A DNA stretch of 64,000 nt from Lactococcus nasutitermitis (GCF_018403765.1 NZ_BOVQ01000003.1:124001-188000), one strand, 5' to 3'; shown: positions 21,269-29,930, counted from the first letter of the stretch. Notes: generated by a model not told the origin, from the letters alone. Translations and numbers: made by a program.

Positions 21269-22246
21269 TTAATCTTGTTTAATAAAATGAGTGAGAATAC
21301 CGTTGATGAACTTGCTGGATTTTTCATCACTAAAGTCTTTGGCTAGTTCAATAGCTTCGTTCGTTGCAACAATATCTGGTGTTTCTGTGAAGAGAATTTC
21401 ATAAGTACCGATGCTTAGAACAAGTTGTTCTACGAGCGTAAGACGATTAAAAGACCAATTTTTTGCAAGATGCTCTGAAATTGTCGCTTCAAGAATTGAT
21501 TTTTTAGAAAGAATACCGTCAATGACTGTTGTAAAGTAAGTTGGTACTTCACGATTTTCTGCTTCTTCATTATCATAGTTGAGAGCAAAATCTATTGAGT
21601 TTTCTAGTATTTTTTCGCTTTCAGCTTGCAATTTTTGCTCTGCTTTGGCTAATTCTTTATGTAACTCATCTGGTAGAGTAAGTGCTGTGAAAATGTCAGA
21701 ACTATATTTTTCAAGGATACTTTCGTGAATTCTTGAAAATACTTCGAGAAATAGACTGTGTGCTTCTTCATTTGTTGCATTTTTAGGGATTTTACGAAGA
21801 AGTTCAAGAACTTTCGGTGCTGTTGCTTCTTCTTCAAATTCAATGCTGAATAGGCGAACAAGATTTAGATTATTAAAAACACCTTGATAGAGCTCGATAG
21901 CTTCTTCTTCACGCATTTTTTTTGTGTGACTTCCAAAATCGCGAATAAATAAAAGTGCTTTTGCTACGGCTGTTTTTTCAATATCTTCTACTGACAGAAT
22001 TTCGTAAATTTCTGATAAGTTTTTCAGTGAAGTGGTGATTGATTTTGGAAAATCACGAATGATAATCCTGTCATCTTGAAAAGCAACGTCGAAACGTGGT
22101 GGACGTGTGATAGCTATTTCAAGTTTTTTTACATTTTCTTGAAAATCTTTAACGAGCGTTTCTGACATACTATGTTGAGTAGTATAGGCAAAAAGCGTTT
22201 GTACAGCACGTTGCCGTATTTCATGTTGTGTGAGCTTTTTAGGCAT
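21269..22246 (-). CDS. nusB: NusB antitermination factor with a large internal insertion
   Basis: NusB binds boxA RNA with NusE and promotes rRNA transcription antitermination. The first NusB helix is visible at residues 6-25 (TQHEIRQRAVQTLFAYTTQH). The C-terminal core runs from about 236 to 322 (YFTTVIDGIL, WSFNRLTLVEQLVLSIGTYE, NEAIELAKDFSDEKSSKFINGIL). Between them lie about 170 extra residues, mostly predicted helical and charged, so the protein is 325 residues against the usual 130-160. The frame is intact and the ends are conserved. I chose ATG 22246, with GAGGGA upstream, which overlaps the asp23 stop by 8 nt. Confidence 0.85.
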   Translation of the reverse strand: MPKKLTQHEIRQRAVQTLFAYTTQHSMSETLVKDFQENVKKLEIAITRPPRFDVAFQDDRIIIRDFPKSITTSLKNLSEIYEILSVEDIEKTAVAKALLFIRDFGSHTKKMREEEAIELYQGVFNNLNLVRLFSIEFEEEATAPKVLELLRKIPKNATNEEAHSLFLEVFSRIHESILEKYSSDIFTALTLPDELHKELAKAEQKLQAESEKILENSIDFALNYDNEEAENREVPTYFTTVIDGILSKKSILEATISEHLAKNWSFNRLTLVEQLVLSIGTYEILFTETPDIVATNEAIELAKDFSDEKSSKFINGILTHFIKQD

Positions 22247-22640
22247 CAAAAAATCCCTCATCAAACAAGTCTTCAATGTTTGGCTTTGGTTCTTTTGCCG
22301 TTACCACACCGACCACGTGGATATTGACATTATCAACGTCAATTTCAGTGGCTTGAGCGACTGCTTCTTTCACTTCTTTTTGGATTTTGGCAGCCACAGT
22401 TGGAATGCTTACACCATAAGCGAGGTAAACATAAATTTCAACGGTGATTTTATCATCTTTTGTGTCAATATATACACCACGTCCTTCAGATTTTTTGCCA
22501 AGACTATCTGAAAAACGTTTGTTGCGAAGGGAATAGACGCCTTCAACTTTTGAAGTTGTAATACCAATAATAACTTCAAGAACTTCGGGAGCAATAACGA
22601 TATCGCCGAGTTCTTCGTTATGTACAGTTTTTTCTGCCAT
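22239..22640 (-). CDS. Asp23/Gls24 family envelope-stress protein
   Basis: A 133-residue protein of the Asp23 family: GDIVIAPEVLEVIIGITTSKVEGV, a central GVYIDTKDDKITVEIYVYLAYGVSI, and IQKEVKEAVAQATEIDVDNVNIHV. Relatives (YqhY, YloU, Asp23) are small cytoplasmic or membrane-associated proteins linked to envelope or fatty-acid homeostasis. The efp-asp23-nusB order is the conserved YqhY arrangement of Firmicutes, which argues for a YqhY-like role. The stop overlaps the nusB start. Confidence 0.9.
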   Translation of the reverse strand: MAEKTVHNEELGDIVIAPEVLEVIIGITTSKVEGVYSLRNKRFSDSLGKKSEGRGVYIDTKDDKITVEIYVYLAYGVSIPTVAAKIQKEVKEAVAQATEIDVDNVNIHVVGVVTAKEPKPNIEDLFDEGFFDA

Positions 22641-22666
22641 TTTGATTTCCTCTTTATTTTTGGCGG

Positions 22667-22702
22667 AAAATCATTCTATCAACGGTGACAGAATGATTTT
22701 TT
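22667..22702 (-). terminator. Hairpin after efp
   Basis: AATCATTCT/AGAATGATT with an inner mismatch and a short T-run lies between efp and the Asp23 gene. It may attenuate rather than fully stop readthrough. Confidence 0.55.
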
Positions 22703-22712
22703 CATTTTTTAA

Positions 22713-23270
22713 TTAAGCACGTTTGAGGTATTCGCCTGTTTGTGTGTTAATTTCAAGTTTTGTACCTGTTTCAACGAAATCTGGAACATTGACAACAAGT
22801 CCTGTTTCCATTGTTGCGGGTTTTCCTGAGCCTGTTACTGTCGCACCTTTGATTGATGGTTGAGTTTCAGTGACTTCTAGGACAACTGTTGTTGGTAATT
22901 GGATACCGATAACTTCTGTTCCGTAGAATTGGATTTTTACTTCTGTGTTTTCAAGGACATAGAGCAATTCATTTTTGACTTGTTCAACTGGGATTTCGTA
23001 TTGTTCAAATGTTTCATTGTTCATGAAATAAGCTGTGTCGTCCATTTGGTAAAGGTATTGAGCGGCTACTGTTTCAATAACTGCTTGTTCAAATTTGTCT
23101 TCTGGACGGTATGTATCATCAAAAGTTGAGCCTGTACGGACATCTTTTAATTTCATACGCATGATTGTATTGCCTTTACCAGGTTTGTGGTGATTTGCTT
23201 CCATAACGCGGAGGAGTTTATCTCCATTCAAAAATGTCATACCGGATTTGAGTTCGTGTGCTGCAACCAT
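22713..23270 (-). CDS. efp: Translation elongation factor P
   Basis: Relieves ribosome stalling at polyproline motifs. The 185 residues form the standard three beta-barrel domains. The exposed loop HHKPGKGNT carries the Lys (residue 32) that is modified in many bacteria. The C-terminal [17 protein letters not shown] is typical. The start ATG follows AAGGAG. Confidence 0.97.
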   Translation of the reverse strand: MVAAHELKSGMTFLNGDKLLRVMEANHHKPGKGNTIMRMKLKDVRTGSTFDDTYRPEDKFEQAVIETVAAQYLYQMDDTAYFMNNETFEQYEIPVEQVKNELLYVLENTEVKIQFYGTEVIGIQLPTTVVLEVTETQPSIKGATVTGSGKPATMETGLVVNVPDFVETGTKLEINTQTGEYLKRA

Positions 23271-23384
23271 TATTATTTGTTTCTCCTTAGAAATACTTTA
23301 GATTTTGCTTATTAAACATTTTAAATAGACTTCAAAAATTCAATAGCTTTTAACAATTCATTTTATCACAAAAGTTTGATTTTT

Positions 23385-24440
23385 TCAAATGACAATCAGC
23401 TCTTTAGGCGCTTGTGTCAGAACTTCACAGCCATTTTCTGTGATAAGTAAGTCATCTTCAATCCGGACACCACCTAAATCTGGCAGGTAAATTCCTGGTT
23501 CGTCAGTGACCAGCATATTTGTTTGCAATTTTTCGGTCATTTTCTGTCCAAAGTAAGGAATTTCATGGATATCAAGTCCAACGCCATGTCCGATACCGTG
23601 TGTGAAATATTTTCCAAATCCGGCTTGTTCAATCACATCTCGTGGAATTTTGTCAAAGTCAGCATAAGTTAATCCTGCTTGGGCTTTATCGATCAGTTTC
23701 TGATTGGCTTCACGTACGACATGATAAATTTCTGCAATTTTTGGATTGGCTTCGCCGACGAAAATCGTTCGTGTCATGTCGCTGGCATAATGTTCGTAAA
23801 AACAGCCGAAATCCATTGTGATTGTGTCACCAAATTCGATGACTTTGTGGCTTGCTACACCGTGCGGAAGACTGCTGCGTTTGCCTGAAGCGACTATTGT
23901 GTCAAATGAAGTGCCGCTTGCACCAAATTCGCGCATCTTGAAATCGAGAAAATTGGCGATTTCGATTTCTTCGCGACCTGGTTCGATGAATTTGAGGACA
24001 TCTAAGAAGGCTTTATCTGTGATTTCGCAGGCTTTGCGGATATTTCTAATCTCATCTTCATCTTTAATTTGTCGAAATTCCATGAGAAAATTGCTTGTGC
24101 TAAAAATTTCAATATTGCGTACAATCGTGGAAAGTTGTTTAAAAAACGCATAATCAACGGTTTCTTCAAAAGCGACTGTTTTCAAGTTTTCGTGGGCAAT
24201 GATTTCTGGCAACTGAGCGAGTGCATCACGTGTTTCAATGATTTCAAAACCACTGATAATTTCTTTTGCCATTGCGCTATATCGGCTGTCGGTCATGAAA
24301 ATATTGCGGTTTTTCGTGAGAAATATTGTGCCGGCTGTGCCTGAAAATCCTGTCAAATAGTAGATATTTTTCATATCTGTAATAAGGAAACTTTCCAGAT
24401 TTTCCCGTGCCATTTTGGCTTTGAGATTTTCAATTCTCAT
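23385..24440 (-). CDS. pepP: Xaa-Pro aminopeptidase (aminopeptidase P)
   Basis: A cytosolic metallopeptidase removing N-terminal residues before proline, part of lactococcal peptide use. The M24 pita-bread fold has its metal ligands in TMDFGCFYEHYASDMTRT (two Asp), HGIGHGVGLDIHE (His), VTDEPGIYLP (Glu) and RIEDDLLIT (Glu). The frame extends 34 codons upstream through a palindrome copy, but AAAGGAG before ATG 24440 fixes the start; 351 residues equals the family length. Confidence 0.95.
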   Translation of the reverse strand: MRIENLKAKMARENLESFLITDMKNIYYLTGFSGTAGTIFLTKNRNIFMTDSRYSAMAKEIISGFEIIETRDALAQLPEIIAHENLKTVAFEETVDYAFFKQLSTIVRNIEIFSTSNFLMEFRQIKDEDEIRNIRKACEITDKAFLDVLKFIEPGREEIEIANFLDFKMREFGASGTSFDTIVASGKRSSLPHGVASHKVIEFGDTITMDFGCFYEHYASDMTRTIFVGEANPKIAEIYHVVREANQKLIDKAQAGLTYADFDKIPRDVIEQAGFGKYFTHGIGHGVGLDIHEIPYFGQKMTEKLQTNMLVTDEPGIYLPDLGGVRIEDDLLITENGCEVLTQAPKELIVI

Positions 24441-24465
24441 TTTTTTCTCCTTTTTTTGTAAGAAA

Positions 24466-24492
24466 ATATTTTTGACAGTTCTGTCAAAAAAT
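24466..24492. repeat. Dispersed palindrome copy
   Basis: TATTTTTGACAG-TT-CTGTCAAAAAAT in the pepP upstream region. Confidence 0.8.
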
Positions 24493-24550
24493 CTTGTTGC
24501 TTTCAATTTATCACAAAATTTAAAATATGCCAAGTGAAGCATTGATTTTA

Positions 24551-24576
24551 TTTTTTGACAGTTTTGTCAAAATTTT
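24551..24576. repeat. Dispersed palindrome copy at the ksgA stop
   Basis: TTTTTTGACA-GTTT-TGTCAAAATTTTTT directly follows the ksgA stop codon and can fold as a terminator. Confidence 0.7.
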
Positions 24577-25461
24577 TTAGTCTTTGAAGCTAATGAGTGC
24601 GTCTGATAATTTGCCAAATTCGGCGATTGTCAGAGCTTCTGCTCGAATGCTTGGAGAAATCTTGGCTTGTGCCAACTGAATTTCCATGACGGCTTTATTT
24701 TCCTTGCCAAATGCGGCTTGGAGATTGTTCATCAAAGTTTTGCGTCGGTGAACAAATGTTGCGTGCATAACTTTGAAAAACCAGTCTTCATCTTGCACAT
24801 CAACGAGCGGTTTGTCCCGGCGCGTCATTTTCAAAATCGCACTATCAACATTGGGTGCTGGCACAAAAACGGTTCGAGGCACGGTAAACGCGACTTCGGC
24901 TTCCAGATAATATTGCACCGCAATCGAAAGCGAGCCGTAAGCTTTGCTATTTGGTCGTGCGGCAATGCGGTCAGCGACTTCTTTTTGCATCATTACCACG
25001 AACTCTGTGAAGGGAATTTTGCTCTCAATCAGGTGCATGAGAATCGGTGTGGTAATGTAGTAAGGAAGGTTTGCCACGACTTTGATTGGGTATTCTGGAT
25101 GAGCAAATTTTGCGATATACTGGTTCAAATCGACTTTCAGAACATCTGCGTTGACCAGCTGGAAGTTGTCGTAGTTTGTGAGTGTTTCGTCCAAAATCGG
25201 AATCAATGTTTTGTCAATCTCAAATGCCATGACTTCGGCTGCTTCTTCGAGCAAATATTGCGTCAGCGAGCCAATTCCAGGGCCGATTTCGATGACGTTT
25301 GTTGTTTTATCAAGTTCGGCTGTCTGCGTGATTTTCGTCAAAATATTATGGTCTGTCAGAAAATTTTGACCGAATTTTTTCTTGAAATTAAAATCGTGCC
25401 GGCGCAAAATATCCTGTGTGCGGATGACGTTTGCGATGCGGTCTATATCAGTTGTAGTCAT
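24577..25461 (-). CDS. ksgA: 16S rRNA dimethyladenosine transferase KsgA/RsmA
   Basis: Dimethylates the two adjacent adenines near the 3' end of 16S rRNA with S-adenosylmethionine. Motifs are [14 protein letters not shown], the SAM site [17 protein letters not shown] and the catalytic [10 protein letters not shown]. 294 residues, usual length. The start overlaps the rnmV stop by 14 nt; the rnmV-ksgA pair is conserved across Firmicutes. It is the last gene of the tatD operon. Confidence 0.96.
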   Translation of the reverse strand: MTTTDIDRIANVIRTQDILRRHDFNFKKKFGQNFLTDHNILTKITQTAELDKTTNVIEIGPGIGSLTQYLLEEAAEVMAFEIDKTLIPILDETLTNYDNFQLVNADVLKVDLNQYIAKFAHPEYPIKVVANLPYYITTPILMHLIESKIPFTEFVVMMQKEVADRIAARPNSKAYGSLSIAVQYYLEAEVAFTVPRTVFVPAPNVDSAILKMTRRDKPLVDVQDEDWFFKVMHATFVHRRKTLMNNLQAAFGKENKAVMEIQLAQAKISPSIRAEALTIAEFGKLSDALISFKD

Positions 25462-26068
25462 TCATTACCTTTTCTATTTGTTCATGTGAAATATTAAACA
25501 TATTTAATCGTTTGAGAAGTTGTTTACCATTTGCATAGCCAATTCGGAGTTCATGACAGAGAAATTCTCGACGACGTCGGCTGTCAGGCTGTAAAATCAG
25601 TCCAAATTCTATCAAATCTGCTTGTAAAATTTTTGACAGAGCAGAATTTTCGCTGACAGACGACTTTTTATTTTTTGACAGTTCTGTCAAAAAATTTTCA
25701 TCTGTCAAATTGCCTGAAATGCTTGAAAAAGCCTTCTGTAAGCTGTCAAAATCTGCGTGTTCCACACCGAGCGAATGTCCTTTGCTCCGCGACTTGGGCT
25801 TTCCTTCTTCTCGATTGATAAAAACGTGCGCTGCTTCAGGAATTGCCTGCATGATGATTTTGCGAATGCGCTCGCCCTGAAAATCAGGGTCTGTGAAAAC
25901 AATCAATCCGCGCGTTTGCTGGAGCCTTTTCAATCGCATCAAGTCCGTATCGTCAATGCTTGAACCGCCCGTTTCATAGGTATCCACATCGTAAAATCGC
26001 TTGAGATTTGCGGTATCATCGCGTCCTTCAACGACTACAACTTTGTCAATTTTTATTTTTTCTGTCAT
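25448..26068 (-). CDS. rnmV: Ribonuclease M5
   Basis: Matures 5S rRNA. A TOPRIM domain fills the first half, with the Glu in VVVEGRDD (14) and the acidic pair in [12 protein letters not shown] (60 and 62). At 206 residues it is about 20 longer than usual. The excess is around residues 120-148, where a palindrome copy encodes LTELSK (127-132) and a second half-copy contributes ALSKIL. The insertion lies between the TOPRIM domain and the C-terminal domain, so function is probably kept. It overlaps the preceding NTPase gene by 23 nt. Confidence 0.93.
   Translation of the reverse strand: MTEKIKIDKVVVVEGRDDTANLKRFYDVDTYETGGSSIDDTDLMRLKRLQQTRGLIVFTDPDFQGERIRKIIMQAIPEAAHVFINREEGKPKSRSKGHSLGVEHADFDSLQKAFSSISGNLTDENFLTELSKNKKSSVSENSALSKILQADLIEFGLILQPDSRRRREFLCHELRIGYANGKQLLKRLNMFNISHEQIEKVMNDYN
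25671..25698. repeat. Dispersed palindrome copy inside rnmV
   Basis: TTTTTTGACAG-TT-CTGTCAAAAAA lies in frame within rnmV and encodes LTELSK on the minus strand. A half-copy (TTTTTGACAG) lies 39 nt away at 25630-25639. Confidence 0.85.
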
Positions 26069-26579
26069 ATTTTTTGAGATAATTTTCTTTGTCTTTTTTA
26101 TTTTTCAGCACAATCACGCGCTGCCAAACATCATATTCTGTGAGTTTTTCTTTGATTTGAGGGACTTCTTTTTCGGGAAATGTCCAGACGAATTTCAAAA
26201 ATTCCAGATAATCTTTGTCCCATTTTTCGACAAATTCTGCAGCCATATCGGGACGATTTTCTCCAACTATTCTGGTCTTGATTGAGCGTGTAAATACGCG
26301 CCAAGTCGCTACTAGCCGTGAGAAATCCAACCAGATAATCTCGTCAGCAAAAGGCAAGCGTTCATCTAGGGTTGAGCCATAATTGCCATCAATAATCCAA
26401 TTTTCATGTTCAGCGATAAAATCTCGCATTGTTTCAATTAGTTTCTCACGCGCAATATTCTCAGGATATTTATGGAAAACCTTGTCCAAATGCAAGACAG
26501 GAAAATTTGTCAATTCCGCCAATTCCCGTGTCAACGTTGATTTTCCAGCGCCAGAACTTCCGATAATCACGATTTTCAT
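26046..26579 (-). CDS. P-loop NTPase, topology-modulation/adenylate-kinase-like
   Basis: A 177-residue cytosolic P-loop protein with Walker A GSSGAGKST (7-15), a kinase-like LHLDKVFH, and IIDGNYGSTLDERLPFADEIIWLDF. It resembles the small FlaR/topology-modulation ATPases found in many Firmicutes, whose substrate is not established. The C-terminus is strongly basic. Its start overlaps the VOC gene stop by 4 nt and its end overlaps rnmV, so it is part of one operon. Confidence 0.8.
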   Translation of the reverse strand: MKIVIIGSSGAGKSTLTRELAELTNFPVLHLDKVFHKYPENIAREKLIETMRDFIAEHENWIIDGNYGSTLDERLPFADEIIWLDFSRLVATWRVFTRSIKTRIVGENRPDMAAEFVEKWDKDYLEFLKFVWTFPEKEVPQIKEKLTEYDVWQRVIVLKNKKDKENYLKKYDRKNKN

Positions 26580-26980
26580 GCTTTTTCGTCTTCTGGATAG
26601 GCAAAAATTTCACTCAGATTACCCTCAGGATCCGCAAAATAAAAGGCACGCTGCCCCCAAGGATACGTCACAGGATCAGAAATAATCGTCACACCCGCCG
26701 TAGAAAACTGGACAAATTTCTCATCGACTTCCGCGTGTGATGCGACAGCAAAAGCCTGTTCCATCCGCAGATTGAGCCGTGTTTCAGTAGCTTTTTCACC
26801 GACAAGCTCCTCAACGAAGCGCTGATTTGAAAGCATCAGTCGAAAATCCGTTTCGCTATCGAACAAATCCGCGTGCTCTGGATTACCATCCCAATCGGTC
26901 GTAAACCCCAGCATATCACGGTAAAAAGCGACCATCGATGCCAGATCCTTGACAAAAAATCCAAAAGTGTCTAGTTTCAT
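26576..26980 (-). CDS. VOC/glyoxalase-fold protein
   Basis: A 134-residue single-domain vicinal-oxygen-chelate protein: KLDTFGFFVKDLASMVAFYRD at the N-terminus and ISDPVTYPWGQRAFYFADPEGNLSEIF at the end, with the conserved DPEGN turn and terminal Glu ligand. Family members include glyoxalases, dioxygenases and bleomycin/fosfomycin resistance proteins; nothing here selects one. The gene starts 1 nt after the tatD stop. Confidence 0.8.
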   Translation of the reverse strand: MKLDTFGFFVKDLASMVAFYRDMLGFTTDWDGNPEHADLFDSETDFRLMLSNQRFVEELVGEKATETRLNLRMEQAFAVASHAEVDEKFVQFSTAGVTIISDPVTYPWGQRAFYFADPEGNLSEIFAYPEDEKA

Positions 26981-27757
26981 TTATTTCTCCAATCTGAAAA
27001 TTTTTCGGGCATTCGCCGTGGTAATTTCAGCCACTTCTTCCACCGTCAAACCGCGCAGTTCCGCAATTTTTTCCACTACATAACGCGTATAAGCGGGCTG
27101 ATTTTCCCGTCCACGATAAGGAACCGGCGTCAAATAAGGCGCATCTGTCTCCACCAAAATCTTGTCCAGAGGTAATTCGCGTGCGACTTCTTGCTCAGCC
27201 AGTGCTTTTTTGAAAGTTATCACACCTGAAAATGAAATCATCATTCCCAAATCCACAAATTTTTTCGCCCAATCAAGCGAACCAGAAAAGCTGTGCATGA
27301 TTGCCCCAGCTACGCCGACGCCTTCCGAGCGAATAATCTCATAAGTTTCCTCGAGCGCATCACGTGTATGAACCTGAAAAGGCACGTGCGCCTCTTTTGA
27401 AATTTGGATTTGCCGCCTAAATACGCGCTCCTGCTCATCTTTCGGACGCACCATCCAATGATAATCCAGCCCAATCTCGCCACAAGCAATCACTTTGGGT
27501 TTTGACAGTTCTGTCAAAAGATATTTTTCCGCTTTTTCGTCAAATTCCGCACATTCGTCAGGGTGCCAGCCAATCGTTGCATAGCAAGCATCGTATTTTT
27601 CAGATAAACTTGCTGCCCAATTATTCGTCTTACGGTCAACACCGACCACATTCATCTGTGTCACGTCCAGCTCACGCGCTGCCGCAATCAATTCTGCCTC
27701 TCGTCCCACAAATTCATCTGAATTCAAATGTGTATGTGTATCAAAAATTTCCATCAT
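26981..27757 (-). CDS. TatD-family metal-dependent DNase
   Basis: A cytosolic nuclease of the TatD family, linked to DNA repair and turnover. Metal ligands are DTHTHLNSDEF (His-x-His), GEIGLDYHW (Glu), QVHTRDA (His) and ETDAPYLTP (Asp). 258 residues, normal. A palindrome copy encodes LTELSK at residues 81-86, just before PKVIACGEIGLDYH, without clearly lengthening the protein. It is the first gene of tatD-VOC-NTPase-rnmV-ksgA. The first of two adjacent Met codons was kept; the second is equally possible. Confidence 0.93.
   Translation of the reverse strand: MMEIFDTHTHLNSDEFVGREAELIAAARELDVTQMNVVGVDRKTNNWAASLSEKYDACYATIGWHPDECAEFDEKAEKYLLTELSKPKVIACGEIGLDYHWMVRPKDEQERVFRRQIQISKEAHVPFQVHTRDALEETYEIIRSEGVGVAGAIMHSFSGSLDWAKKFVDLGMMISFSGVITFKKALAEQEVARELPLDKILVETDAPYLTPVPYRGRENQPAYTRYVVEKIAELRGLTVEEVAEITTANARKIFRLEK
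27500..27519. repeat. Dispersed palindrome copy inside the tatD gene
   Basis: TTTTGACAG-TT-CTGTCAAAA, in frame, encoding LTELSK on the minus strand. Confidence 0.85.
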
Positions 27758-27824
27758 TGCCCATCCCCATCTGTCGTCATTTTCAGCACCAGAGCTACCA
27801 AAAAATCACGATTATTTATCTCTT

Positions 27825-27833
27825 ATTATAACA
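27825..27833 (-). promoter_or_regulatory. Extended -10 promoter of the tatD operon
   Basis: TGTTATAAT on the minus strand, about 70 nt before tatD and just past the end of the ABC-F gene. The -35 region is weak. Confidence 0.5.
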
Positions 27834-27883
27834 CAAGTCTGCCGGCAAACGCCTGTTCTTCTGCAATTTTTAAGAAAAATAAC

Positions 27884-29461
27884 TTAGTCAAGCAGTAACG
27901 CATCAATTTTCTCAACACGCTCATCTTCCAAGCGCAAGCTTTTCTGAAAATTTTTCCGCAAAAAATAACGATCGTGCGACACGGCAAGGAGTGTTCCTTG
28001 ATAAGCCGCAAGAATAGCTTCGATTTCTTCTCTGGCTTCAATGTCCAGATGATTGGTCGGCTCGTCTAAAATCAGCAAATCAATCTTCTCTTGAAAAAGC
28101 TGCAAGAGAGCTAAACGAACCTTTTCACCACCAGATAAGTCCCGCAGACGTTTGCTCACATCACTTGCATAAAAACCGAAACGAGCCAACTCCTCACGCG
28201 CTATTTGCTCATTGCCCGTCAGCTTTTTTGCAAAATCTACAAGGCGCGACATCTCATCTGGAAAGTAAAGTTGCTGTGGCAAATAGCCAACTGCCAAATT
28301 TTCTGCACGTTTAACCTCGCCTTCGTCGGGTGTGAGTTCTCCCAGCAGGAGCCGTAGAAAACTCGTCTTGCCCGAGCCATTTTTCCCCAGCACTGCCAGC
28401 CGTTCACCTCGATAAATCGTGAAATTTGTCTCTGTGAACAAGAGTTTATCACCAAGTATTTTGCCAAGATTGCTCACACACACAACTTCTTTCGGTGTTT
28501 TTGCTGTGCTCTGGATGTCTTTGCGCAGGCGTTTTTTAACTCTGGTCGGTACTTTGAGCTGGGTGATCCGCTCCAGACGATGCTCGATTTCTTTGGCTTT
28601 GCGATAAAATTTCTCATTGCCACTTTCATTGCCCCACTGGCGGTACTGTTTGGCAAGCTTACGCAGACGAAAAATTTCTTGTTGTTGCAGCTCATAGTCT
28701 TTTTGCAGTTGCGCTTCTCGATCTTTTTTTAATTTTTTGTAAATCGTGTAATTTCCTGGATAGGTTTGCAACTGCTGATCGCTGATTTCAATGATTTTTT
28801 GAACGGTATTATCAAGAAATTCTCGATCATGAGAAACGACAATGAAGGCTTTTGAGGTATTTTTGAGATACTTTTCTAGCCAGCGAACGCCTGCCAAGTC
28901 CAGATGATTGGTCGGCTCGTCCAGCAGCATCAACTCGACATCGGAAACGAGAATACGGGCCAATTCGACACGAATGCGCTCACCTCCACTGAGTGTTGCC
29001 AAGGATTGATCTACTTTTTCCGCCAATCCAAGCCCTTTTAAGGTCGTGATAATCCGATCTTCGAGCGAAAAGCCATCCAACGCAGCAAACTCTTCTTGAA
29101 GTGCACCGTAGCGCGCTAACAGTTGCTCCGTATAGTCCGTTGTCATTTGCAACTCGATACTTTCTAATTGTTCCTTGAGTCGTGCGATCGCGCCAAAACT
29201 TGCCAGAAGATCGGCACGCACGCTTTTTTCAGAAAAAGTTGGATTTTGCTGGATGACACCGATTTTCAAGGCTTTTTTCTTGCTGATGGTACCCGTTTGT
29301 ACTTTTTCTTCACCTAATAAGAGCCGCAGCAAGCTGCTTTTTCCAGTGCCATTACTGCCAACCAGACCGATTTTATCTTTTTCTTGAATACTGAAATTGA
29401 GCGTGTCAAAGAGTGGCACGCCGCCGATTATTTCGCTTAATTGATTGATTTGAATTAACAT
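27884..29461 (-). CDS. ABC-F family ATPase, probable ribosome-protection/antibiotic-response protein
   Basis: A soluble duplicated ABC ATPase of 525 residues with no membrane segments. Domain 1 has Walker A GSNGTGKSS and signature LSGGERIRVELAR; domain 2 has GKNGSGKTS and LSGGEKVRLALL; both Walker B motifs read LLDEPTNHLD or LILDEPTNHLD. The interdomain linker (about residues 235-315) is long, basic and helical, as in ABC-F factors that reach into the ribosome. The start ATG follows AAAGGAG. An attenuator-like leader with its own peptide precedes it, typical of drug-inducible ABC-F genes. Drug specificity cannot be read from sequence. Confidence 0.88.
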   Translation of the reverse strand: MLIQINQLSEIIGGVPLFDTLNFSIQEKDKIGLVGSNGTGKSSLLRLLLGEEKVQTGTISKKKALKIGVIQQNPTFSEKSVRADLLASFGAIARLKEQLESIELQMTTDYTEQLLARYGALQEEFAALDGFSLEDRIITTLKGLGLAEKVDQSLATLSGGERIRVELARILVSDVELMLLDEPTNHLDLAGVRWLEKYLKNTSKAFIVVSHDREFLDNTVQKIIEISDQQLQTYPGNYTIYKKLKKDREAQLQKDYELQQQEIFRLRKLAKQYRQWGNESGNEKFYRKAKEIEHRLERITQLKVPTRVKKRLRKDIQSTAKTPKEVVCVSNLGKILGDKLLFTETNFTIYRGERLAVLGKNGSGKTSFLRLLLGELTPDEGEVKRAENLAVGYLPQQLYFPDEMSRLVDFAKKLTGNEQIAREELARFGFYASDVSKRLRDLSGGEKVRLALLQLFQEKIDLLILDEPTNHLDIEAREEIEAILAAYQGTLLAVSHDRYFLRKNFQKSLRLEDERVEKIDALLLD

Positions 29462-29526
29462 TTTTTACTCCTTTATGGACAATGTCAATCAAATAAACTG
29501 TGTTTCTAAAAGTAGCAAAACACGAT

Positions 29527-29566
29527 AAAATAGGAGATTACGAAAAGAATCATAACCTCCTATTTT
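29527..29566 (-). terminator. Leader terminator upstream of the ABC-F gene
   Basis: AAAATAGGAG and CTCCTATTTT pair perfectly, and the inner bases extend the stem to about 17 bp with wobbles. It lies about 70 nt before the ABC-F start, so it would stop the transcript unless antiterminated. Confidence 0.7.
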
Positions 29567-29577
29567 TCTATTTGAAA

Positions 29578-29740
29578 AACATTTCATGGTTGATGATTTT
29601 ACTTATAAATACTGATTTTTGGGCGCACTTATCCCTTTAGCCAGCAAAAGTAAAACCGATCATATGTACATGCGCGATGCGTTTAAAATGATCATCTTCT
29701 CGATAAATAGCGTACATATGAGCCATGAAATGTTCCTCCT
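29578..29740 (-). promoter_or_regulatory. Attenuator region: leader binding site and its complement
   Basis: The leader's binding site and start, AACATTTCATGG (29723-29734), is exactly complementary to CCATGAAATGTT (29578-29589) located after the leader stop. Counting G-U pairs, the duplex extends to 16 bp and covers the Shine-Dalgarno GAGG. A ribosome stalled in the leader would change which structures form, including the terminator at 29527-29566. Confidence 0.65.
29637..29726 (-). CDS. 29-residue leader peptide of the ABC-F gene
   Basis: The ORF begins at ATG 29726 with the strong site GAGGAGGAA and spells MAHMYAIYRE... to a TAA at 29637, followed by the complement segment, the terminator and then the ABC-F gene. 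Its position, strong initiation and surrounding structure indicate a regulatory leader whose translation senses ribosome-targeting drugs. The sequence itself matches no leader I can name. Confidence 0.7.
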   Translation of the reverse strand: MAHMYAIYREDDHFKRIAHVHMIGFTFAG

Positions 29741-29769
29741 CTTCTTTAAATTTAAGTTTATCATAACAC

Positions 29770-29794
29770 ATTTTTGACAGTTTTGTCAAAAATT
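29770..29794. repeat. Dispersed palindrome copy
   Basis: TTTTTGACA-GTTT-TGTCAAAAA, upstream of the ABC-F leader. Confidence 0.75.
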
Positions 29795-29806
29795 TTCTGA
29801 AAAAAG

Positions 29807-29905
29807 TTTTTGACAGGGTACAAACTTACAACTTCGTTATAAGTTCACCCTGTCCGAGAAGGCTGAGAATAAATTCTCTAGCCCCTACAGCAGAACCATC
29901 AAAAA
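29807..29905. repeat. Two-hairpin element, long copy 1
   Basis: TTTTTGACAG opens the element and a degenerate right half (AACCATCAAAAA) closes it. Inside, hairpin 1 (29812-29854) has the stem GACAGGGT/ACCCTGTC plus an inner AACTTA/TAAGTT. After CGAGAA, hairpin 2 (29861-29883) has the stem GGCT-GAGAAT/ATTCTC-T-AGCC. The interior matches copy 61186-61298 with about two differences. Confidence 0.85.
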
Positions 29906-29930
29906 TCAAAAAGGCGCTAAATCAGCGCCC
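29905..29930 (-). terminator. Intrinsic terminator of the Spx-family gene
   Basis: GGCGCT/AGCGCC stem followed by TTTTTGATTTTT on the minus strand, 30 nt after the stop. Confidence 0.85.

Noticed and set aside
24441-24542. 34-codon upstream extension of pepP
   Set aside because: No ribosome binding site at the upstream start; a strong one sits before ATG 24440. The extension reads through a palindrome copy.
24667-25497. 276-codon plus-strand frame opposite ksgA
   Set aside because: Cys/Phe/His-rich shadow of ksgA without a start context.
29784-29798. CodY-box-like AATTTTCTGAAAAAA
   Set aside because: Two mismatches and no suitable promoter next to it; AT-rich background makes such matches common.
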